In this document: positions 40,924 through 53,997 of the stretch, piece by piece | Layout of the letters: each line of letters starts with the position of its first letter | How positions within the stretch are numbered: position 1 is the first letter of the stretch | From: Petrolisthes cinctipes | Taxonomy: Eukaryota > Arthropoda > Malacostraca > Decapoda > Porcellanidae | Direction of reading: 5' to 3' | DNA length: 64,000 nucleotides | Assembly (NCBI GenBank): GCA_033782935.1 | Contig: JAWQEG010001306.1 | Coordinates: 124,001-188,000 of the forward strand | Notes under the pieces: generated by a model | Told to the model about the DNA's origin: nothing | The model's input: only the letters and a program-made list of their open reading frames with translations | Database searches by the model: none | Translations under genes and position numbers: made by a program

Positions 40924-41003
40924 TATCTCAAATTCAGGCCCTAAACACCCGAAAATTCAATATTTTGTGCTAAAAATCTATATTTTAGGTGCCAAAAAAT
41001 CGA
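40924..41003 (+). repeat. Truncated monomer 8 (80 bp)
   Basis: It lies exactly 1,436 bp after copy 7 with the same variants. It is the last truncated monomer seen in the window. Confidence 0.9.
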
Positions 41004-42269
41004 TATCTCAAATTAAGGCCCAAAACACCCGAAAATTCTATATTTTGGGGTCCCAGAAGCGATCTGTACATGCCTACTCCGTGTTAGAGTATTTTCAAAA
41101 TACAGGCCCAAAACATGCTCAAAATCGATGTTTTAGGTGCCCAAATGTCGATATGTGCATGCATCTTCAGTACCCGTTTATATCTCAAATTCAGGCTCAA
41201 AACACCCGAAAATTCGATATTTTGGGGTCCCAGAAGCGATCTGTACATGCCTACTCCGTGTTAGAGTATTTTCAAAATACAGGCCTAAAACATGCTAAAA
41301 ATCGATATTTTAGATGCCTAAAGTCAATATGTGCATGCATCATCTGTACCCGCTTATATCTCAAATTCAGGCTCAAAACACCCGAAAATTCAATATTTTG
41401 GGGTCCCAGAAGCAATCTGTACATGCCTACTCAGTGCTAGAATATTTTCAAAATATAGGCTAAAAACATGCTAAAAATCGATCTTTTAGGTGCCAAAAAG
41501 TCGATATCTCAAATTCAGTCCCAAAACACCCGAAAATTTGATATTTAGGGGTTCCAGAAGCGATCTGTACATGCCTACTCCGTGTTAGAGTATTTTCAAA
41601 ATACAGGCCAAAAACATACAGAAAATCGATGTTTTAGGTGCCCAAAAGTCGATATGTGCATGCATCTTCAGTACCCGTTTTTATCTCAAATTCAGGCTGA
41701 AAACACCCGAAAATTTGATATTTTGGGGTTCCAGAAGCGATCTGTACATGTCTACTCCGTGTTAGAGTATTTACAAAATACAGGCCCAAAACATACTGAA
41801 AATCGATGTTTTAGGTGCCCAAAAGTCGATATGTGCATGCATCTTCAGTACCCGTTTATATCTCTAATTCTGGCTAAAAACACCCGAAAATTCTATATTT
41901 AGGGGTCACAGAAGCGATCTGTACATGCCTACTCCGTGTTAGAGTATTTTCAAAATACAGGCCAAAAACATACTGAAAATCAATCTTTTAGATGCCCAAA
42001 AGTCGATATGTGCATGCATCTTCTGTATCCGTTTATATCTCAAATTCTGGCCCAGAACACCCGAAAATTCGATATTTTTGGGTCCCAGAAGCGATCTGTA
42101 CATGCCTACTCAGTGCTAGAATGTTTTCAAAATATAGGCTCAAAACATGCTCAAAATCGATATTTTAGGTGCCCAAAAGTCGATATGTGCATGCATCTTC
42201 TGTACTCGTTTATATCTCAAATTCAAGCTCAAAACATCCGAAAATTCGATATTTTGGGGTCCCAGAAGC

Positions 42270-43860
42270 GATCTGTACATGCCTACTCAGTGCTAGAATA
42301 TTTTCAAAATATAGGCTTAAAACATGCTAAAAATCGATATTTTAGGTGCGTAAAGGCGATATCTCAAATTTAGGCCCAAAACACCCGAAAATTCGATATT
42401 TTGGGGTCCCAGAAGCGATCTGTACATGCCTACTCCGTGTTAGAGTATTTTCAAAATACAGGCCCAAAACATGCTCAAAATCGATGTTTTAGGTGCCCAA
42501 AAGTCGATATGTGCATGCATCTTCTGTACCCGTTTATATCTCAAATTCTGGCCCTAAACACCCGAAAATTCGATATTTTGTGGTCCCAGAAGCGATCTGT
42601 ACATGCCTACTCCGTGTTAGAGTATTTTCAAATTTCAGGCCCAAAACATGCTGAAAATCGATATTTTTGGTGCCCAAAGTTAATATGTGTATGCATCTTC
42701 TATACTCGTTTATATCTCAAATTCAGGCTCAAAACACCCGAAAATTCGATATTTTGGGGTCCCAGAAGCGTTCTGTACATGCCTACTCAGTGCTAGAATG
42801 TTTTCAAATTATAGGCTCAAAACATGCTCAAAATCGATATATTAGGTGCCCAAAAGTCGATATGTGCATGAATCTTCTGTACTCGTTTATATCTCAAAAT
42901 CAGGCTCAAAACACCCGAAAATTCGATATTTTGGGGTCCCAGAAGCGATCTGTACATGCCTACTCAGTGCTAGAATATTTTCAAAATATAGGCTCAAAAC
43001 ATGCTAAAAATCGATATTTTAGGAGCTTAAAGGCGATATCTCAAATTAAGGCCCAAAACACCCGAAAATTCGATATTTAGGGGTCTCAAAAGCAATCTGT
43101 ACATGCCTACTCAGTGCTAGAATATTTTCAAAATATAGACTCAAAACATGCTAAAAATCGATATTTTAGGTGAAAATAAGTCGATATCTCAAATTAAGGC
43201 CCAAAACACCCGAAAATTCGATATTTAGGGGTCCCAGAAGCGATCTGTACATGCCTACTCAGTGCTAGAATATTTTCAAAATATAGGCTCAAAACATGCT
43301 AAAAATCGATATTTTAGGTGCGTAAAGGCGATATCTCAAATTCAGGCCCAAAACACCCGAAAATTCGATATTTTGGGGTCCCAGAAGCGATCTGTACATG
43401 CCTAATCCGTGTTAGAGTATTTTCAAAGTACAGGCCCAAAAAATGCTAAAAATCGATATATTAGATGCCCAAAGTCAATATGTGAATGTATCTTCTGTAC
43501 CCGTTTATATCTCAAATTCAGGATCAAAACACCCGAAAATTAAATATTTTGGGGTCCCAGAAGCAATCTGTACATGCATACTCAGTGCTAGAATATTTTC
43601 AAAATATAGGCTAAATACATGCTAAAAATCGATATTTTAGGTGCCAAAAAGTCGATATCTCAATTTAAGGCCCAAAACACCCGAAAATTCGATATTTAGG
43701 GGTCCCAGAAGCGATCTGTACATGCCTACTCCGTGTTAGAGTATTTTCAAAATACAGGCCCAAAACATGCTGAAAATCGATATTTTAGATGCCCAAAGTC
43801 AATATGTGCATGTATCTTCTGTACCCGTTTATATCTCAAATTCAGGCTCAAAACACCCGA
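42270..43860 (+). repeat. Duplicated block, second copy at about 46363-47953
   Basis: The offset is 4,093 bp. Shared markers are TCTCAAATTTAGGCCC, TTTTGTGGTCCC, TATCTCAAAATCAGG and CATGCCTAATCCGTG. The second copy overlaps the 1,119-bp repeat, indicating more than one round of rearrangement. Confidence 0.78.
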
Positions 43861-45239
43861 AAATTCGATATTTTGGGGTCCCAAAAGCGATCTGTACATG
43901 CCTACTCCGTGTTAGAGTATTTTCAAAATACAGGCCCAAAACATGCTCCAAATCGATGTTTTAGGTGCCCAAAAGTCGATATGTGCATGCATCTTCAGTA
44001 CCCGTTTTTATCTCAAATTCAGGCTGAAAACACCCGAAAATTTGATATTTTGGGGTCCCAGAAGCGATCTGTACATGCCTACTCCGTGTTAGAGCATTTA
44101 AAAAAAAAAGGCTAAAAACATGCTTAAAATCGATATTTTAGATGCCCAAAGTCAATATGTGAATGTATCTTCTGTACACGTTTATATCTCAAATTCAGGC
44201 TCAAAACACCCGAAAATTCAATATTTTGGGGTCCCAGAAGCAATCTGTACATGCCTACTCAGTGCTAGAATATTATCAAAATATAGGCAAAAAACATGCT
44301 CAAAATCGATATTTTAGGTGCCAAAAAGTCGATATCTCAAATTCAGTCCCAAAACACCCGAAAATTCAATATTTAGGGGTCCCAGAAGGGATCTGTACAT
44401 GCCTACTCCGTGTTAGAGTATTTTCAAAATACAGGCCAAAATCATACTGAAAATCGATCTTTTAGGTACCAAAAGTCGATATGTGCATGCATCTTCTGTA
44501 CCCGTTTATATCTCAAATTATGGCCCTAAACACCCGAAAATTCGATATTTTTGGGTCCCAGAAGCGATTTGTACATGCCTACTCAGTGCTAGAATATTTT
44601 CAAAATATAAGCTAAAAACATGCTAAAAATCGATATTTTAGGTGCCAAAAAGTCGATATCTCAAATTAAGGCTCAAAACACCCGAAAATTCGATATTTAG
44701 GGGTCCCAGAAGCGATCTGTACATGCCTACTCCGTATTAGAGTATTTTCAAAATACAGGCCCAAAACATGCTCAAAATCGATGTTTTAGGTGCCAAAAAG
44801 TCGATATGTGCATGCATCTTCAGTACCCGTTTATATCTCAAATTCAGGCTCAAAACACCCAAAAATTCGATATTTTGGGGTCCCAGAAACGATCTGTACA
44901 TGCCTACTCCGTGTTAGAGTATTTTCAAAATACATGCCCAAAATATGCTGAAAATCAATATTTTAGATGCCCAAAGTCAATATGTGCATGTATCTTCTGT
45001 ACCCGTTTATATCTCAAATTCAGGCTCAAAACACCCGAAAATTCAATATTTTTGGGTCCCAGAAGCGATCTGTACATGCCTACTCAGTGCTAGAATGTTT
45101 TCAAAATATAGGCTCAAAACATGCTCAAAATCGATATTTTAGGTGCCCAAAAGTCGATATGTGCATGCATCTTCTGTACTCGTTTATATCTCAAATTCAA
45201 GCTCAAAACATCCGAAAATTCGATATTTTTGGGTCCCAG

Positions 45240-47477
45240 AAGCGATCTGTACATGCCTACTCAGTGCTAGAATATTTTCAAAATATAGGCTTAAAACATG
45301 CTAAAAATCGATATTTTAGGTGCGTAAAGGCGATATCTCAAATTTAGGCCCAAAACACCCGAAAATTCGATATTTTGGGGTCCCAGAAGCGATCTGTACA
45401 TGCCTACTCCGTGTTAGAGTATTTTCAAAATACAGGCCCAAAACATGCTCAAAATCGATGTTTTAGGTGCCAAAAAGTCGATATGTGCATGCATCATCTG
45501 TACCCGTTTATATCTCAAATTCTGGCCCTAAACACCCGAAAATTCGATATTTTGTGGTCCCAGAAGCGATCTGTACATGCCTACTCCGTGTTAGAGTATT
45601 TTCAAATTTCAAGCCCAAAGCATGCTGAAAATCGATATTTTTGGTGCCCAAAGTTAATATGTGTATGCATCTTCTATACTCGTTTATATCTCAAATTCAG
45701 GCTCAAAACACCCGAAAATTCGATATTTTGGGGTCCCAGAAGCGATCTGTACATGCCTACTCAGTGCTAGAATGTTTTCAAAATATAGGCTCAAAACATG
45801 CTCAAAATCGATATATTAGGTGCCCAAAAGTCGATATGTGCATGAATCTTCTGTACTCGTTTATATCTCAAAATCAGGCTCAAAACACCCGAAAATTCGA
45901 TATTTTGGGGTCCCAGAAGCGATCTGTACATGCCTACTCAGTGCTAGAATATTTTCAAAATATTGGCTCAAAACATGCTAAAAATCGATATTTTAGGTGC
46001 TTAAAGGCGATATCTCAAATTAATGCCCAAAACACCCGAAAATTCGATATTTAGGGGTCTCAAAAGCAATCTGTACATGCCTACTCAGTGCTAGAATATT
46101 TACAAAATATAGGCTAAAAACATGCTAAAAATCGATATTTTAGGTGCCAATAAGTCGATATCTCAAATTAAGGCCCAAAACACCCGAAAATTCGATATTT
46201 AGGGGTCCCAGAAGCGATCTGTACATGCCTACTCAGTGCTAGAAGATTTTCAAAATATAGGCTCAAAACATGCTAAAAATCGATATTTTAGGTGCGTAAA
46301 GGCAATATCTCAAATTCAGGCCCAAAACACCCGAAAATTCGATATTTTGGGGTCCCAGAAGCGATCTGTACATGCCTACTCAGTGCTAGAATTTTTTCAA
46401 AATATATGCTTAAAACATGCTAAAAATCGATATTTTAGGTGCGTAAAGGCGATATCTCAAATTTAGGCCCAAAACACCCGAAAATTCGATATTTTGGGGT
46501 CCCAGAAGCGATCTGTACATGCCTACTCCGTGTTAGAGTATTTTCAAAATACAGGCCCAAAACATGCTCAAAATCGATGTTTTAGGTGCCCAAAAGTCGA
46601 TATGTGCATGCATCATCTGTACCCGTTTATATCTCAAATTCTGGCCCTAAACACCCGAAAATTCGATATTTTGTGGTCCCAGAAGCGATCTGTACATGCC
46701 TACTCCGTGTTAGAGTATTTTCAAATTTCAGGCCCAAAACATGCTGAAAATCGATATTTTTGGTGCCCAAAGTTAATATGTGTATGCATCTTCTATACTC
46801 GTTTATATCTCAAATTCAGGCTCAAAACACCCGAAAATTCGATATTTTGGGGTCCCAGAAGCGATCTGTACATGCCTACTCAGTGCTAGAATGTTTTCAA
46901 AATATAGGCTCAAAACATGCTCAAAATCGATATATTAGGTGCCCAAAAGTCGATATGTGCATGAATCTTCTGTACTCGTTTATATCTCAAAATCAGGCTC
47001 AAAACACCCGAAAATTCGATATTTTGGGGTCCCAGAAGCGATCTGTACATGCCTACTCAGTGCTAGAATATTTTCAAAATATAGGCTCAAAACATGCTAA
47101 AAATCGATATTTTAGGTGCTTAAAGGCGATATCTCAAATTAAGTCCCAAAACACCCGAAAATTCGATATTTAGGGGTCTCAAAAGCAATCTGTAGATGCC
47201 TACTCAGTGCTAGAATATTTACAAAATATAGGCTAAAAACATGCTAAAAATCGATATTTTAGGTGCCAATAAGTCGATATCTCAAATTAAGGCCCAAAAC
47301 ACCCGAAAATTCGATATTTAGGGGTCCCAGAAGCGATCTGTACATGCCTACTCAGTGCTAGAAGATTTTCAAAATATAGGCTCAAAACATGCTAAAAATC
47401 GATATTTTAGGTGCGTAAAGGCGATATCTCAAATTCAGGCCCAAAACACCCGAAAATTCGATATTTTGGGGTCCCAG
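45240..47477 (+). repeat. 1,119-bp tandem duplication (two copies)
   Basis: Copies lie at about 45240-46358 and 46359-47477. Markers present in both are TCTCAAATTTAGGCCC, GGGGTCTCAAAAGC and GTGCTAGAAGATTTTC (about 46241 and 47360). Several substitutions separate them. Confidence 0.82.
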
Positions 47478-48779
47478 AAGCGATCTGTACATGCCTAATC
47501 CGTGTTAGAGTATTTTCAAAGTACAGGCCCAAAACATGCTAAAAATCGATATATTAGATGCCCAAAGTCAATATGTGAATGTATCTTCTGTACCCGTTTA
47601 TATCTCAAATTCAGGCTCAAAACACCCGAAAATTCAATATTTTGGGGTCCCAGAAGCAATCTGTACATGCATACTCAGTGCTAGAATATTTTCAAAATAT
47701 AGGCTAAAAACATGCTAAAAATCGATATTTTAGGTGCCAAAAAGTCGATATCTCAATTTAAGGCCCAAAACACCCGAAAATTCGATGTTTAGGGGTCCCA
47801 GAAGCGATCTGTACATGCCTACTCCGTGTTAGAGTATTTTCAAAATACAGTCCCAAAACATGCTGAAAATCGATATTTTAGATGCCCAAAGTCAATATGT
47901 GCATATATCTTCTGTACCCGTTTATATCTCAAATTCAGGCTCAAAACACCCGAAAATTCAATATTTTGGGGTCCCAGAAGCAATCTGTACATGCCTACTC
48001 AGTGCTAGAATATTTTCAAAATATAGGCTAAAAACATGCTAAAAATCGATCTTTTAGGTGCTAAAAAGTCGATATCTCAAATTCAGTCCCAAAACCCCCG
48101 AAAATTCGATATTTAGGGGTCCCAGAAGCGATCTGTACATGCCTACTCCGTGTTAGAGTATTTTCAAAATACAGGCCAAAATCATACTGAAAATCGATCT
48201 TTTAGGTACCAAAAGTCGATATGTGCATGCATCTTCTGTACCCGTTTATATCTCAAATTCTGGCCCTAAACACCCGAAAATTCGATATTTTGGGGTCCCA
48301 GAAGCGATCTGTACATGCCTACTCAATGCTAGAATATTTTCAAAATATAGGCTAAAATCATGCTAAAAATCGATATTTTAGGTGCCAAAAAGTCGATATC
48401 TCAAATTAAGGCCCAAAACACCCAAAAATTCGATATTTAGGGGTCCCAGAAGCGATCTGTACATGCCTACTCCGTGTTAGAGTATTTTCAAAATACAGGC
48501 CCAAAACATGCTCAAAATCGATGTTTTAGGTGCCAAAAAGTCGATATGTGCATGCATCTTCAGTACCCGTTTATATCTCAAATTCAGGCTCAAAACACCC
48601 GAAAATTCGATATTTTGGGGTCCCAGAAACGATCTGTACATGCCTACTCCGTGTTAGAGTATTTTCAAAATACATGCCCAAAATATGCTGAAAATCGATA
48701 TTTTAGATGCCCAAAGTCAATATGTGGATGTATCTTCTGTACCCGTTTATATCTCAAATTCAGGCTCAAAACACCCGAA

Positions 48780-49780
48780 AATTCAATATTTGGGGGTCCC
48801 AGAAGCAATCTGTACATGCCTACTCAGTGCTAGAATATTTTCAAAATATAGGCTAAAAACATGCTAAAAATCGATATTTTAGGTGCCAAAAAGTCAATAT
48901 CTCAAATTAAGGCCCAAAACACCCCAAAATTCGATATTTAGGGGTCCCAGAAGCGATCTGTACATGCCTACTCCGTATTATAGTATTTTCAAAATAAAGG
49001 CCAAAAACATACTGAAAATAGATCTTTTAGGAGCCCAAAATTCGATATGTGAATGCATCTTCTGTACCAGTTTATATCTCAAATTCAGGCTCAAAACACC
49101 CGAATATTCGATATTTTTGGGTCCTTGAAGCGATCTGTACATGCCTACTCAGTGCTAGAATGTTTTCAAAATATAGGATCAAAACATGCTCAAAATCGAT
49201 ATCTTAGGTGCCCAAAAGTCGATATGTGCATGCATCATCTGTACTCGTTTATATCTTAAATTCAGGCTCAAAACACCCGAAAATTCGATATTTTGGGGTC
49301 CCAGAAGCGATCTTTACATGCCTACTCAGTGCTGGAATATTTTCAAAATATAGGCTCAAAACATTCTAAAAATCGATATTTTAGGTGCGTAAAGGCGATA
49401 TCTCAAATTCAGGCCCAAAACACCCAAAAATTCGATATTTTGGGGTCCCAAAAGCGATCTGTACATGCCTACTCCGTGTTAGAGTATTTTCAAAATACAG
49501 GCCCAAAACATGCTGAAAATCGATATTTTAGATGCCCAAAGTCAATATGTGCATGTATCGTCTGTACCCGTTTTTATCTCAAATTCAGGCTCAAAACACC
49601 CGAAAATTCAATATTTTATGGTCCCAGAAGTAATCTGTACATGCCTACTCAGTGCTAGAATATTTTCAAAATATAGGCTAAAAACATGCTAAAAATCGAT
49701 CTTTTAGGTGCCAAAAAGTCGATATCTCAAATTCAGTCCCAAAACACCAGAAAATTCGATATTTAGGGGTCCCAGAAGCG
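48780..49780 (+). repeat. Duplicated block, second copy at about 53761-54761
   Basis: The offset is 4,981 bp. Markers are AAAAGTCAATATCTC, TTTTGGGTCCTTGAAGCG, ATAGGATCAAAACATGC and GCGATCTTTACATG or GCAATCTTTACATG. Divergence is moderate. Confidence 0.75.
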
Positions 49781-51000
49781 ATCTGTACATGCCTACTCAG
49801 TGCTAGAGTATTTTCAAAATACAGGCCCAAAACATGCTGAAAATCGATATTTTAGATGCCCAAAGTTAATATGTGTATGCATCTTCTATACTCGTTTATA
49901 TCTCAAATTCAGGCTCAAAACCCCCGAAAATTCGATATTTTGGGGTCCCAGAAGCGATCTGTACATGCCTACTCAGTGCTAGAATGTTTTCAAAATATAG
50001 GCTCAAAACATGCTAAAAATCGATATTTTAGGTGCTTAAAGGCGATATCTCAAATTAAGGCCCAAAACACCCGAAAATTCGATATTTAGGGGTCCCAAAA
50101 GCAATCTGTACATGCCTACTCAGTGCTAGAATATTTTCAAAATATAGGCTAAAAACATGCTAAAAATCGATATTTTAGGTGCCAATAAGTCGATATCTCA
50201 AATTAAGGCCCAAAACACCCGAAAATTCGATATTTAGGGGTCCCAGAAGCGATCTGTACATGCCTACTCAGTGCTAGAATATTTTCAAAATATAGGCTCA
50301 AAACATGCTAAAAATCGATATTTTAGGTGCGTAAAGGCGATATCTCAAATTCAGGCTCAAAACACCCGAAAATTCAATATTTTGGGGTCCCAGAAGCGAT
50401 CTGTACATGCCTACTCCGTGTTAGAGTATTTTCAAAATACAGGCCAAAATCATACTGAAAATCGATCTTTTAGGTACCAAAAGTCGATATGTGCATGCAT
50501 CTTCTGTACCCGTTTATATCTCAAATTCTGGCCCTAAAGACCCGAAAATTCGATATTTTTGGGTCCCAGAAGCGATCTGTACATGCCTACTCAGTGCTAG
50601 AATATTTTCAAAATATAGGCTAAAAACATGCTAAAAATCGATATTTTAGGTGCCAAAAAGTCGATATTTCAAATTAAGGCCCAAAACACCCGAAAATTAG
50701 ATATTTAGGGGTCCCAGAAGCGATCTGTACATGCCTACTCCGTGTTAGAGTATTTTCAAAATACAGGCCCAAAACATGCTCAAAATCGATGTTTTAGGTG
50801 CCAAAAAGTCGATATGTGCATGCATCTTCTGTACCCGTTTATATCTCAAATTCAGGCTCAAAACACCCGAAAATTCAATATTTGGGGGTCCCAGAAGCAA
50901 TCTGTACATGCCTAATCAGTGCTAGAATATTTTCAAAATATAGGCTAAAAACATGCTAAAAATCGATATCTTAGGTGCCAAAAAGTCAATATCTCAAATT
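49770..51000 (+). repeat. Duplicated block, second copy at about 52010-53240
   Basis: The offset is 2,240 bp, with about 1 kb of other monomers between the copies. Both start with the chimeric monomer CTCAGTGCTAGAGTATTTTC and contain GCCCTAAAGACCCG and CGATATTTCAAATTAAGG. A few substitutions distinguish the copies. Confidence 0.82.
49796..49829 (+). repeat. Chimeric Q/P monomer body
   Basis: CTCAGTGCTAG, diagnostic of Q monomers, runs directly into AGTATTTTCAAAATACAGGCC, diagnostic of P monomers. Crossover or gene conversion between the two types within the shared TAGA is the simplest reading. The duplicate is at 52036-52069. Confidence 0.78.
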
Positions 51001-52699
51001 CAGGCCCAAAACACCCGAAAATTCGATATTTTGGGGTCCCAGAAGCGATCTGTACATGCCTAATCCGTGTTAGAGTATTTTCAAAGTACAGGCCCAAAAC
51101 ATGCTAAAAATCGATATTTTAGATGCCCAAAATCAATATGTGCATGTATCTTCTGTACCCGTTTATATCTCAAATTCAGGCTCAAAACACCCGAAAATTC
51201 AATATTTTGGGGTCCCAGAAGCAATCTGTACATGCATACTCAGTGCTAGAATATTTTCAAAATATAGGCTAAAAACATGCTAAAAATCGATATTTTAGGT
51301 GCCAAAAAGTCGATATCTCAATTTAAGGCCCAAAACACCCGAAAATTCGATATTTAGGGGTCCCAGAAGCGATCTGTACATGCCTACTCAGTGCTAGAAT
51401 ATTTTCAAAATATAGGCTAAAAACATGCTAAAAATCGATCTTTTAGGTGCCAAAAAGTCGATATCTCAAATTCAGTCCCAAAACGCCCGAAAATTCGATA
51501 TTTAGGGGTCCCAGAAGCGATCTGTACATGCCTACTCCGTGTTAAGAGTATATTCAAAATACAGGCCAAAATCATACTGAAAATCGATCTTTTAGGTACC
51601 AAAAGTCGATATGTGCATGCATCTTCTGTACCCGTTTATATCTCAAATTCTGGCCCTAAACACCCGAAAATTCGATATTTTTGGGTCCCAGAAGCGATCT
51701 GTACATGCCTACTCAGTGCTAGAATATTTTCAAAATATAGGCTAAAAACATGCTAAAAATCGATATTTTAGGTGCCAAAAAGTCGATATATCAAATTAAG
51801 GCCCAAAACACCCGAAAATTCGATATTTAGGGGTCCCAGAAGCGATCTGTACATGCCTACTCCGTGTTAGATTATTTTCAAAATACAGGCCCAAAACATG
51901 CTGAAAATCGATATTTTAGATGCCCAAAGTCAATATGTGCATGTATCTTCTGTACCCGTTTATATCTCAAATTCAGGCTCAAAACACCCGAAAATTCAAT
52001 ATTTTGGGGTCCCAGAAGCGATCTGTACATGCCTACTCAGTGCTAGAGTATTTTCAAAATACAGGCCCAAAACATGCTGAAAATCGATATTTTAGATGCC
52101 CAAAGTTAATATGTGTATGCATCTTCTATACTCGTTTATATCTCAAATTCAGGCTCAAAACACCCGAAAATTCGATATTTTGGGGTCCCAGAAGCGATCT
52201 GTACATGCCTACTCAGTGCTAGAATGTTTTCAAAATTTAGGCTCAAAACATGCTAAAAATCGATATTTTAGGTGCTTAACGGCGATATCTCAAATTAAGG
52301 CCCAAAACACCCGATAATTCTATATTTAGGGGTCCCAAAAGCAATCTGTACATGCCTACTCAGTGCTAGAATATTTTCAAAATATAGGCTAAAAACATGC
52401 TAAAAATCGATATTTTAGGTGCCAATAAGTCGATATCTCAAATTAAGGCCCAAAACACCCGAAAATTCGATATTTAGGGGTCCCAGAAGCGATCTGTACA
52501 TGCCTACTCAGTGCTAGAATATTTTCAAAATATAGGCTCAAAACATGCTAAAAATCGATATTTTAGGTGCGTAAAGGCGATATCTCAAATTCAGGCTCAA
52601 AACACCCGAAAATTCAATATTTTGGGGTCCCAGAAGCGATCTGTACATGCCTACTCCGTGTTAGAGTATTTTCAAAATACAGGCCAAAATCATACTGAA

Positions 52700-53997
52700 A
52701 ATCGATCTTTTAGGTACCAAAAGTCGATATGTGCATGCATCTTCTGTACCCGTTTATATCTCAAATTCTGGCCCTAAAGACCCGAAAATTCGATATTTTT
52801 GGGTCCCAGAAGCGATCTGTACATGCCTACTCAGTGCTAGAATATTTTCAAAATATAGGCTAAAAACATGCTAAAAATCGATATTTTAGGTGCCAAAAAG
52901 TCGATATTTCAAATTAAGGCCCAAAACACCCGAAAATTAGATATTTAGGGGTCCCAGAAGCGATCTGTACATGCCTACTCCGTGTTAGAGTATTTTCAAA
53001 ATACAGGCCCAAAACATGCTCAAAATCGATGTTTTAGGTGCCAAAAAGTCGATATGTGCATGCATCTTCTGTACCCGTTTATATCTCAAATTCAGGCTCA
53101 AAACACCCGAAAATTCAATATTTGGGGGTCCCAGAAGCAATCTGTACATGCCTAATCAGTGCTAGAATATTTTCAAAATATAGGCTAAAAACATGCTAAA
53201 AATCGATATCTTAGGTGCCAAAAAGTCAATATCTCAAATTAAGGCCCAAAACACCCGAAAATTCGATATTTAGGGGTCCCAGAAGCGATCTGTACATGCC
53301 TACTCCGTGTTAGAGTATTTTCAAAATACAGGCCAAAAACATACTGAAAATAGATCTTTTAGGTACTAAAAGTCGATATGTGCATGCATCTTCTGTACCC
53401 GTTTATATCTCAAATTCTGGCCCTAAAGACCCGAAAATTCAATATTTTTGGGTCCCAGAAGCGATCTGTACATGCCTACTCAGTGCTAGAATATTTTCAA
53501 AATATAGGCTAAAAACATGCTAAAAATCGATATTTTAGGTGCCAAAAAGTCGATATCTCAAATTAAGGCCCAAAACACCCGAAAATTCGATATTTAGGGG
53601 TCCCAGAAGCGATCTGTACATGCCTACTCCGTGTTAGAGTATTTTCAAAATACAGGCCCAAAACATGCTCAAAATCGATGTTTTAGGTGCCAAAAAGTCG
53701 ATATGTGCATGCATCTTCAGTACCCGTTTATATCTCAAATTCAGGCTCAAAACACCCGAAAATTCAATATTTGGGGGTCCCAGAAGCAATCTGTACATGC
53801 CTAATCAGTGCTAGAATATTTTCAAAATATAGGCTAAAAACATGCTAAAAATCGATATCTTAGGTGCCAAAAAGTCAATATCTCAAATTAAGGCCCAAAA
53901 CACCCGAAAATTCGATATTTAGGGGTCCCAGAAGCGATCTGTACATGCCTACTCCGTGTTAGAGTATTTTCAAAATACAGGCCAAAAACATACTGAA
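52700..53997 (+). repeat. 649-bp tandem duplication (four monomers, two copies)
   Basis: Copies lie at about 52700-53348 and 53349-53997. GCCCTAAAGACCCG (52771 and 53420) and ATATTTGGGGGTCCC (about 53119 and 53768) recur at this spacing. The length is two 324-325-bp dimers, so the exchange stayed in dimer register. Confidence 0.8.

Larger units (their letters stand above)
38684..41555 (+). repeat. 1,436-bp tandem duplication (two copies)
   Basis: Copies lie at about 38684-40119 and 40120-41555, with no differences noticed. Each has a 10-A-tract monomer, AAGTGTATATGTGC and an 80-bp truncated monomer. The match ends near 41607, where CATGCTCCAAATCG becomes CATACAGAAAATCG. A partial third copy with the CATGCTCCAAATCG and 10-A-tract markers occurs at about 43920-44430. 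Confidence 0.85.
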
